The translations under genes were made by a program, and so were the position numbers. Below, in pieces: positions 56,350-64,000 of a stretch of DNA of 64,000 nucleotides. The DNA is from Undibacterium piscinae (lineage in GTDB: Bacteria > Pseudomonadota > Gammaproteobacteria > Burkholderiales > Burkholderiaceae_D). Position 1 is the stretch's first letter. Each line of letters opens with the position of its first letter. Where the stretch lies: contig CP051152.1 in NCBI GenBank assembly GCA_003970805.2, positions 3,534,001-3,598,000 of the forward strand, written 5' to 3'. Under the pieces are notes generated by a model. That model was given only the letters and a program-made list of their open reading frames with translations, made no database searches and had not been told where the DNA came from.

Positions 56350-57045
56350 ATGACCGTTACCCAAGACCTTTCGTTTATTACCCTTATCGCCAACGCTTCG
56401 CTGCTGGTGCAATTAGTCATGCTATTGCTGTTAGGCGTATCACTGACCAGCTGGACCTATATTTTCAGCAAAATGTTTGCGGTCAAGAAGGCCCGCGAGC
56501 AAACTGAAGAATTTGAACGTACATTCTGGTCCGGTGGCAGCCTGGTCGAACTGTATCAGGTGGTGTCATCAAATCACAGAAACAATATGACCAAGACCGG
56601 TGCGCTTGAGCGTATTTTTGAAGCCGGCATGAACGAATACCACAAAGTCAAGGCGATTAGCAAAACCAATATGGACCCTGGTGCCATGCTCGATGGTGCA
56701 CGCCGCGCGATGCGGGCCGCCTATCAACGCGAGATGGATACGCTGGAAACCCATTTATCCTTTCTCGCTTCAGTTGGTTCAGTGTCGCCGTATGTGGGTT
56801 TGTTCGGCACCGTATGGGGCATCATGAACGCTTTCCGCGGTTTGGCCAACGTACAGCAGGCAACGCTGGCGGCAGTCGCGCCGGGTATTGCGGAAGCCCT
56901 GATCGCGACCGCAATAGGCCTGTTCGCGGCAATTCCCGCCGTATTGGCGTACAACCGCTATACCCATGAAATCGACAGGCTGGCGATACATTTTGAAACC
57001 TTCATCGAAGAGTTTTCGAATATTCTGCAAAGACAATCACGCTAA
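56350..57045 (+). CDS. tolQ: Tol-Pal inner-membrane protein TolQ
   Basis: A 231-residue MotA/TolQ/ExbB proton-channel subunit with three transmembrane segments: one at about 17-38 and two near 138-160 and 172-195 (SVGSVSPYVGLFGTVWGIMN and VAPGIAEALIATAIGLFAAI). With TolR it converts the proton gradient into force on TolA for outer-membrane constriction at division. tolR starts 16 bp later. Confidence 0.97.
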   Translation: MTVTQDLSFITLIANASLLVQLVMLLLLGVSLTSWTYIFSKMFAVKKAREQTEEFERTFWSGGSLVELYQVVSSNHRNNMTKTGALERIFEAGMNEYHKVKAISKTNMDPGAMLDGARRAMRAAYQREMDTLETHLSFLASVGSVSPYVGLFGTVWGIMNAFRGLANVQQATLAAVAPGIAEALIATAIGLFAAIPAVLAYNRYTHEIDRLAIHFETFIEEFSNILQRQSR

Positions 57046-57061
57046 GAATGGATGAATCTGC

Positions 57062-57499
57062 ATGAGTTATCTGCGTGGCGAACGTAAACGTAAAATAAAG
57101 GCTGAGATCAATGTGGTACCTTACATCGACGTGATGTTGGTCTTGCTGGTGATCTTTATGGTGGCGGCACCGATGACCAATCCTAGCGTGATCAATCTGC
57201 CGACCGCCGGTCAGTCGACCCAGCCGCCTTCCGAATACATAGAGATATCCCTGAGTCCGGATGCTTCTGCAACCATTAGCCTGAATAAACCGGCTGGCTC
57301 CGGTGGTAACAGTGAGCCTAAGGAAACGGCCGCCAATCGCAAGCAGTTGATACAAAAACTGCGCGAATACCATGACGCCAAACCGGATCTGTCGGTATTG
57401 GTGTCGGCCGATAAGGAAATCAAATACGACGAAGTGATACAGGTGATTTCTGAAGCCAAAAAACTCGGCATTAATAGGGTAGGGCTGGCGACCAAGTGA
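57062..57499 (+). CDS. tolR: Tol-Pal inner-membrane protein TolR
   Basis: A 145-residue ExbD/TolR protein. The single transmembrane helix (PYIDVMLVLLVIFMVAAPM) carries the essential Asp (PYIDV), and the periplasmic domain ends KLGINRVGLATK. It works with TolQ as stator. Its stop overlaps the next gene's GTG start by 4 bp, so tamA is translationally coupled to it rather than tolA. Confidence 0.97.
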   Translation: MSYLRGERKRKIKAEINVVPYIDVMLVLLVIFMVAAPMTNPSVINLPTAGQSTQPPSEYIEISLSPDASATISLNKPAGSGGNSEPKETAANRKQLIQKLREYHDAKPDLSVLVSADKEIKYDEVIQVISEAKKLGINRVGLATK

Positions 57500-59427
57500 A
57501 CTACTCGCGTTTTTTTTGCGCCACTCCCGCATTACTGTTGTTGCTGTCCGTTGCTGATAGCTGTGCGGTCGAACTCGCGTTGAATGCTGAGTCGCCAAGC
57601 ATATCGGTCGCGGATCTGACACTTAGCGAGGATCAGCAGGTGTTGGTGCAACAAAAAAAAACTGAAGCGGAGCAAGCCGAGCCTATGCTCGAGCCAGATG
57701 CTGATGCTGATGAGGAGCAGCAAGATTTCACCTTGGCCGCCACTTCAACACTGATCCGTTTCCGGATAGGGCAGGCCAACGGCGAATGGCTGGAATTACT
57801 GCAAGAGCATATCCCTGAATTTGCCAAGACCTCGGAAGCGCAAAGCCTGACTCCCGGCGTATTAAAAAAGATACGCAACGCGATCTCTTCCATCCTGGCG
57901 ACCGAGGGATATTTTTCTCCGGTGATTCGATTTGAAAAAGAAAATCAGGGGAGTAAGCTGGTTCTGGTCAATATTGATGCCGGCCAGCGCAGCATTGTGC
58001 AATCGCTCAATCTGCGATTTTCCGGAGCCTTGGCCGATGCCGCTAATGCCGGTCAGGAAAGCCAGGTCAGGCGGCGCGATAACCTAATTGCAGATTGGTC
58101 GCTGCCTCAGGGGGCGCCATTCCGGGATGCCGAGTGGGGTCGTGCTAAAAACAAATTGCTGGAAAATTTGCGTGACGAGTCTTTTGCTGCGGCAAGAATC
58201 GAAGATAGTAGTGCCACCATAGACGCAGACAAACATAGTGCGGCGCTGGTGCTGGAGATAGCTAGCGGCCCGCCGTTTATTCTCGGTGATCTCAATATCA
58301 CTGGCTTGCAGCGTTATCCTAACTGGTTACTGGAGCGCTACGCACCGCCAAAGAAAGGCGAGCCATACTCGCGCAGCAGGTTGCTAGAGTATCAGCGGGC
58401 CCTGCAAAATTCTCCGTACTTTTCTACCGTAGCCGTCAGCGTAGATGCCGATACGTCTAAGGCAGATGCCGCGCCAGTGGAGGTCGCCGTGGTTGAGCGC
58501 CGCGCCCGCGATATCGCCATCGGTGCCGGTTACAGTACCAATACCGGGTTAAGGACAGAGCTTACTTATAGGGATAGGCATTTGTTTGATCGTGCCTGGG
58601 ATTTGCGTAGCGCAGTCAGGATAGAGCAAAAAAGACAGTTGGCGTATGCCGATATTTATTTGCCGCCAACGGAAAAAAATCAGCTCGATTCATTCGGCGT
58701 GCTCAACGACCATAGTGATTTATCCGGCCTGATGACGACGCGTTCCGCTTTTGGTATCAAACGCACTACCACCAAAAATAAGCTGGAGCAGCGTTTGGGA
58801 CTGAACCTGGCCTTCGAGTCCAGCCAATTAAGGGGCGAGATTCCTAGTGTTAATCGTGCGCTGGTCGCCTCGATAGGCTGGACCTGGCGTGATGTCGATA
58901 ATAATTTCGCGCCTCGCAAAGGGCAAATTGCGCAATTTGATCTGGCTGCTTCGGAAAAAACTTTGCTATCGAATCAGCGGTTTGTCCGCAGTTATGGCAA
59001 ATATCAGCGTTGGATACCCGTAGGCGAACGCGATAGCGTGGTCTTGCGTGGAGAGCTGGGACAAGTAGTGTCTGCCGGATCAGAAGGAATACCTGAGGAT
59101 TACTTGTTTCGTACCGGCGGCAGCACCACCGTACGCGGTTATGCTTATCAAAGTCTGGGGATACAACATCCTGGCGGTGTCACCGGCGGACGTGTGTTGG
59201 CGGTCGCCAGTGCGGAATACGTCCATTGGCTCGATGCAAGTTGGGGTAGTGCCGCCTTTCTTGATGTCGGTGATGCGGCAGATACCTGGCGCGACTATAG
59301 TGGCAAGTCCTCATATGGCGTGGGAGCCCGATATATGACGCCTGCTGGTCCGATTGCACTCGATCTGGCGTATGCCACTAAATCGAAAAAAATCGGCGTA
59401 GAGTTTTCTATCGCCATCGCATTTTAA
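57496..59427 (+). CDS. tamA: Outer-membrane translocation and assembly protein TamA
   Basis: A 643-residue Omp85-family protein. After a signal peptide (about 1-24) and an acidic low-complexity stretch (about 50-75) come POTRA domains (about 80-340; e.g. GPPFILGDLNITGLQRYPNW) and a C-terminal barrel ending in phenylalanine (GVEFSIAIAF). The barrel motif TTVRGYAYQSLG (VRGY) is intact. With TamB it helps insert certain outer-membrane proteins or moves phospholipids. It starts with GTG inside the tolR stop. Position inside the tol cluster is unusual. Confidence 0.92.
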   Translation: MNYSRFFCATPALLLLLSVADSCAVELALNAESPSISVADLTLSEDQQVLVQQKKTEAEQAEPMLEPDADADEEQQDFTLAATSTLIRFRIGQANGEWLELLQEHIPEFAKTSEAQSLTPGVLKKIRNAISSILATEGYFSPVIRFEKENQGSKLVLVNIDAGQRSIVQSLNLRFSGALADAANAGQESQVRRRDNLIADWSLPQGAPFRDAEWGRAKNKLLENLRDESFAAARIEDSSATIDADKHSAALVLEIASGPPFILGDLNITGLQRYPNWLLERYAPPKKGEPYSRSRLLEYQRALQNSPYFSTVAVSVDADTSKADAAPVEVAVVERRARDIAIGAGYSTNTGLRTELTYRDRHLFDRAWDLRSAVRIEQKRQLAYADIYLPPTEKNQLDSFGVLNDHSDLSGLMTTRSAFGIKRTTTKNKLEQRLGLNLAFESSQLRGEIPSVNRALVASIGWTWRDVDNNFAPRKGQIAQFDLAASEKTLLSNQRFVRSYGKYQRWIPVGERDSVVLRGELGQVVSAGSEGIPEDYLFRTGGSTTVRGYAYQSLGIQHPGGVTGGRVLAVASAEYVHWLDASWGSAAFLDVGDAADTWRDYSGKSSYGVGARYMTPAGPIALDLAYATKSKKIGVEFSIAIAF

Positions 59428-59442
59428 GCAGAACAGTACACG

Positions 59443-62400
59443 ATGAGTTTTCCTACGCACAGCTCTGAGCACGATAATGCTGCACCGAATGCAAGCATGC
59501 CGGCAAGCCGTAAGCCGGTGCGTGTCTTGTTGCAAGTGTTAGCCTTTTTCATCGCTACGCTCGCTGTGCTGTTGCTGGGCTTAATCGGGCTGTGCCGCAC
59601 TGAACTTGGTACGCAAAAAAATCCTGCAACTGGCGCAAGCCTTTTCTGGCGATGCATTAAAGATATCCGGTGTCAGCGGCAGGCTGGCGGATCAACTACA
59701 GATAGATGAACTGTCTTACCAGAGTAGCGGTAGCAAGGTGTTTGCCAGCGGTATCGGGCTGAGATGGCGGCCATGGTCTTTGCTCAGCGGCTTGGCTGAA
59801 ATTGATGTTTTGGAAGTATCCTCACTCAAGCTTGCCAATGCACCTGATCCTAGTCCGGCGCAATTGCCGCTCAGCTTACAGTTGCCGATCAGAGTTGAGG
59901 TGAAGCGCGCGGCCATCGGCCGTTTGTCGATCGCCAGTTTGCAGCCTGACGGCAGCGAATTGCCGACTGTGCAGTTGACGGCACTTAGCGTTCAGTGGAC
60001 ATCAAATGATTTGCAGCATCAACTCCAGGGTGGGGTGACTTCGCCGTGGGGTAAATTGCAAGTGCAAAGCAGTATGACTAGCCTCAGGCCATACAAATTA
60101 GACGGCCGCTTCACCTATCATGGACAGATGAATCCGGCGCTGCCGAATTTGGGCATAGACGGTAGCGTGGGCGGATCGCTGGAGGAATTATCCATACAAG
60201 GCAAGGCAATGGTAGACGCCGATGCATCAAAAACTCCCGCTTTGAATAATAAGCCGGTTTTGCAAGGTGGCTTTGATACCGTACTAAAAGTGTTTTCTGA
60301 TCAGCCGTTGCGCTCCCTGCATGTAAATATCACCGGCCTCAATCCTGGCGATTTTGCTGCTGCGGCACCGCAGGCCAATTTGCAGGTGCAGGCGAATTTA
60401 TCAACGGCAGCAGACAAATCCGCTAGCGGAAAAAAACCAAATTTAGCGACGGATGCTTTGTCCGGCAGCATCGCAATCAGCAATACGCAGCCGGCCAGAA
60501 TCGATCAGCAAGGCTTGCCTTTGCTGTCCTTGCGTTCGGACCTGCATTGGTCTAAGGATTTGATCTTGCTTAAAAGCACGGAAATTAAATTGCCGGGCAA
60601 TGCCAAGATCAGCGGTGACGCCCGCATACAAATACCTGTCGCGGGTTTGCCGCTGGTGACATCTCGTTTTGACTTGTCCGGTATTGATCTGGCGCAGCTA
60701 GACCGCCAGCTACAAAAGACCAAGCTCGGCGGGAGTGTGCAGATACAGACACGCACCGGCGAAAAGGGCGCTACGGCCTTGGATATGCAAACCCGCTTAA
60801 GCGAACCGCGTGCCAGTTTGATGGCTGAGGCGAGTTATCAGCTAGATGCTGCCGGTACTGATGGCTTACTTAAATTGACGAAATTTGAGTTGTTGGCAGC
60901 CAATTCCCGCATGCAGGGGCAGGGCGAGATTAGTTTCGCCAATCAGCAAACTTTTAACTTTAAAGGTGAGTTGCGTCGCTTCGATCCGTCGCGCTGGGTC
61001 GCAGGCCCGGGCGGTAGCATCGATGCTGATGTATCGGTAAGCGGCCAGTTGCTGCCAAAATTGTCGCTCAGGCTGCAGGTGCCGCGCTTGCAGGGAGCAT
61101 ATGCGGGGCAGGCGTTAGCTGGTGCGGCCGAACTCAACTGGCTAGACAATGCAGTGCTGGAGGTGCCCAAGCTTGATCTGCATTGGGGACGGAATGCGCT
61201 CAATGGCCGCGGTGTCTGGGGCAGCGCTAAAGATATGTTGCAACTTACTCTGGATGCGCCCGATTTACCGGCTCTCTCGGTGCTGGCAGGCGTCAACCTG
61301 ACCGGTAGCGTGCAGGCGGACGCCCGTTTACGTGGCAAGTTGAGCGAGCCTTCCGGTCAAATCAGCTTGAATGCCCAGGGCATAGGCATCGCCAGACAAT
61401 TACGCCTGACAAAATTGAGTGCGAATATCGATCTGGAAAAAGGTTTGCAGGGAGCGCTTAAGGCCGATCTGCAGGCGCAGGAGCTAAGAAGTAACATGGG
61501 TGCTTCGAAGGCGCCGCAGCCGGGCTCCTCGACCAATGGCAAGACTGAAGAATCCAGGAAAGCTGGAAAATTGCCTCTGCTTGCCGAGCAACTGGCAATG
61601 ACGGTAACGGGCCGGCGTGACGCGCATAAAATTGAAGGCAACATTGGTTTTAATACCGCCAGGCAGCTTTTGCTTAGTGCGACTGGTGGCGTAAAAAACG
61701 ATAACGGAAAACCCTTGCAATGGTCGGGACAGCTAGAGCGTTTTAGCCTGAGCGGTAATCCGGATATTCGCTTGTCCGATACGATGTCGCTGGAGGCCGG
61801 AGCCAAGTCTGTGCGGTTGGGATCGGCACGTTTTGACGGTGCTTTGGGTAGTCTGGCACTGGAACAGTTTGAGTGGCTGCCGGGTAGCATCAAGACGCGC
61901 GGCAAGATGAGTCATGTCAAAGTAATAGATCTGCTTAATTTGCTCAAACCGCAGTCGGCAGTGGATGGAGATTTGCAGGTGGCGGCAGACTGGGATCTGC
62001 AATTGAAGGATAATGTTCGAGGTGAATTGCGACTGCAAAGACAAAGCGGTGATATTCGCGTCATGGATGTTGATGGCACGGGTAAGCCCTTTCCTTTGCA
62101 AGTGACTGACTTGCAGGTGCGGCTGGCCTTAGGCGGTTTGGTGGCCGGCACCGATGCCGAAAGAGTGTCCTTGCAAGTGGACGCTTCAGGAACACGTCTG
62201 GGTAAGCTGTACTTGAATGCCAATTCGCAGTTGAGCAAGCGGGCGGAGCAATGGAGCTTGCCGGCCGATTCTGCTATCGATGGTAAATTCAATGCGGATC
62301 TGCCTGATCTGCAATGGCTGGGACCGTGGATCAATCCAGGCTTGGCGCTCAAGGGCAAATTGACGGTGGGCGCTAGTCTGGGTGGCGTTATTTCGGCGCC

Positions 62401-63676
62401 AAAATATCAGGCGCAAATCGAAGCGCGCGATCTGGAAGTGGCATTTGCGTCCGAAGGCTTGTTGTTGCCAAACGGCAGCCTTAGCGCGCAACTCGATGAA
62501 AAACGGCTTAAGCTCAATCAGTTGCAATTCAGTAATAAGGTGACGAGCATGCCGCAACATGCAAAGTTTCGTGAGCAGAACTGGATAGGACAAAAAGGGG
62601 AGTTCAATGCCACCGGCGAAATTGACTGGCATAAGCAAAGCGGTAGCATAGAGGCGAATTTCCAGAAGTTCCCGCTGCTGCAGCGCAAGGATAGATGGAT
62701 AGTCGTTAGTGGCGATGCCAGTATCAATCAAAGTAGTGATATTTGGGCGCTGGCCGGAAAAATCACGACCGACGGTGCCTACTTCAAATTGCCTAAGTTG
62801 CCGCCTCCTAGCTTGTCCAGTGACGTTATCGTGAAACGTGGCGGTGCCGGTAACAGTAACGGCAATGGGCATGCTGAGGCTGTCACTGAAGAAGGTAAAA
62901 AAGGCATCAAGACCCGGATTGATGTCAGCTTTGATATGGGAAACCGATTTGTATTTACCGGTAGTGGTCTGGATACCGCCTTGGCCGGCAGTATACGCTT
63001 ACGTAGCACGGATGGCTCGCCACTGCAGGCGACCGGCTCGATACGTACCGTGGGCGGGATTTACGAGGGTTATGGTCAGCAACTGGAGATAGACCGGGGG
63101 ATTTTGAATTTTCAGGGTTCGCCAACGAATCCGGGCCTGAATGTCCGCGCATTGCGAACCGGTCTTGAGGTGGAGGCTGGGGTGGAGGTGGTCGGCACCG
63201 TTTCCTCACCGCAGGTAAGGCTGGTCTCTGAGCCTAATGTGCCGGATGCGGAAAAACTTTCCTGGCTGGTGCTGGGGCGCGGCTCCAATCAATTAGGCGG
63301 CGGCGATGCCAGCTTACTCATGTCGGCAGCCGGAGCCATTTTTGGTGGCGATGGTAGCCGGAATGTGCCGCGTGAGATTGTGCAGGGCCTGGGCTTCGAT
63401 GAATTTTCTGTCGGTGCCGCCGATGTCGGCGGGGCCTCCAAATTGCCGGGGCAGACGGTGGCAGGATCGACTTCGGTAGGAAATTCTTCGGGGGATCAGG
63501 TGGTTAGCGTAGGTAAGCGTCTGTTACCTGGTCTGGTATTGTCGGTCGAACGTGGCTTGTCAGATGCCAGTGGTGCCGTTAAGCTGAGCTGGCAATTGAC
63601 GCGCCGTATCAGTATTGTAGGACGTTCTGGGACGGAATCCTCGGTCGATGCCTATTACACCTTTTCTTTTCATTGA
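59443..63676 (+). pseudogene. tamB: Translocation and assembly protein TamB, frameshifted near the N-terminus at an A7 tract
   Basis: A TamB of about 1410 residues if the frame is repaired. The first frame begins at 59443 with a cytoplasmic tail and a membrane anchor (VLLQVLAFFIATLAVLLLGL), reaching CRTELGTQK. The continuation lies in another frame from about 59618 (ILQLAQAFSGDALKISGVSG) to the typical DUF490 end (SWQLTRRISIVGRSGTESSV) at 63676. The switch is at seven As (59615-59621); six would join the frames. Without the anchor the large beta-rich periplasmic part would not be exported. Sequencing error or transcriptional slippage are both possible. It lies 15 bp after tamA. Confidence 0.88.
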
Positions 63677-63821
63677 AGAATGGGTTGGAATCATTATTTT
63701 TTTAACGTTTAAATCTGGGGATGCGCAGTTTGGCTGGCACTGATGTCAGAGATGACGTGTTTAAGCGGATTGTTTTACTCCGGGATGGAACTAAGTGCAG
63801 CATGCGAACTCAAATAAAGTC

Positions 63822-64000
63822 ATGACAGAATTTTCTTCAAACACCTTGCCGGGAATGGCCGGATCTCGCCCCTTGCAATGGCAGTCGATTTCATTGGCGG
63901 CCTTGGTGCATGTGCTGCTGATCGTTTTTCTTTGGGTAGGCGTGCAGTGGCAAAACAAGGAATCGACCGCAGTTGAGGCTGAAGTCTGGGATATGACTAC
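63822..64000 (+). CDS. tolA: Tol-Pal/TonB-type protein TolA (3' partial)
   Basis: The first 59 residues of a TolA-like protein: a short cytoplasmic start (MTEFSSNTLPGMAGSRPLQW) and a transmembrane helix (ISLAALVHVLLIVFLWVGVQ), followed by EVWDMTT, which matches the start of the periplasmic region in betaproteobacterial TolA. It runs off the window. It is 145 bp after tamB, completing the order tolQ-tolR-tamA-tamB-tolA. Confidence 0.85.
   Translation, partial: MTEFSSNTLPGMAGSRPLQWQSISLAALVHVLLIVFLWVGVQWQNKESTAVEAEVWDMT

Noticed and set aside
1..64000. CRISPR arrays, prophage modules and toxin-antitoxin pairs
   Set aside because: No regularly spaced repeats, no phage structural genes and no recognisable toxin-antitoxin pair were found on either strand.

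Overview
The window reads as chromosome of a Betaproteobacterium, order Burkholderiales, most likely family Oxalobacteraceae. The grounds are recognisable gene neighbourhoods (argJ / DUF815 ATPase / mutT; yacG-zapD-coaE-pilD-pilC-pilB; ispB; rplU-rpmA-obgE; ubiH-pepP-murU-amgK with divergent lptD-surA-pdxA-rsmA; ybgC-tolQR) and protein sequences typical of that group. Gene density is high. I found no rRNA, tRNA or CRISPR array.

Layout. 1-2.5 kb: the end of secD, then secF, closed by a terminator. 2.6-6.9 kb: a two-gene RND efflux pump. 7.0-9.8 kb: argJ, a DUF815 ATPase and a mutT with a late frameshift. 9.7-32.8 kb: an accessory stretch lying between mutT and yacG, genes I expect to be neighbours. 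It starts with a decayed uracil-DNA glycosylase gene. A redox block follows: YHS protein, AhpD-like protein, RclR-like AraC regulator, CcdA/thioredoxin pair, complete IS66 element, a remnant second copy of the AraC gene, chlorite-dismutase-family protein, and a LysR regulator divergent from SDR, AhpD-like protein, EamA transporter and peroxiredoxin. An AT-richer block holds a short tyrosine recombinase, a GGDEF-EAL protein and YdeI-like and VOC proteins. It ends with a D-alanine catabolic block: alr, dadA, an Rrf2-like regulator and a TyrR-type sigma-54 activator. 32.8-40.1 kb (minus strand): yacG, zapD, coaE (frameshifted at an A9 tract), pilD, pilC, pilB, ispB. 40.5-43.6 kb: a GH18-like protein, rplU-rpmA with a strong sigma-70 promoter, and obgE, which is cut short.

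43.56-47.3 kb (minus strand): a stump of ubiH abutting obgE head-on, then pepP, murU and amgK (peptidoglycan recycling). 47.5-53.1 kb: lptD, surA, pdxA, rsmA. 53.2-55.7 kb: pgi and an SDR. 55.9-64 kb: ybgC, tolQ, tolR, tamA, tamB (frameshifted at an A7 tract), then the start of tolA, so tamAB sits inside the tol cluster.

Themes. Much of the window builds or maintains the envelope: Sec translocation, LPS transport (LptD), outer membrane protein folding (SurA, TamAB), Tol energy transduction, type IV pilus assembly and cell-wall recycling. Two unusual features stand out: the obgE/ubiH junction, where two normally separate loci are fused and both genes are cut, and the tamAB insertion between tolR and tolA. 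Several conserved genes (mutT, coaE, tamB) carry single-base indels in short homopolymers. Sequencing error must be excluded before these are read as biology; transcriptional slippage is the interesting alternative for the A9 and A7 tracts.
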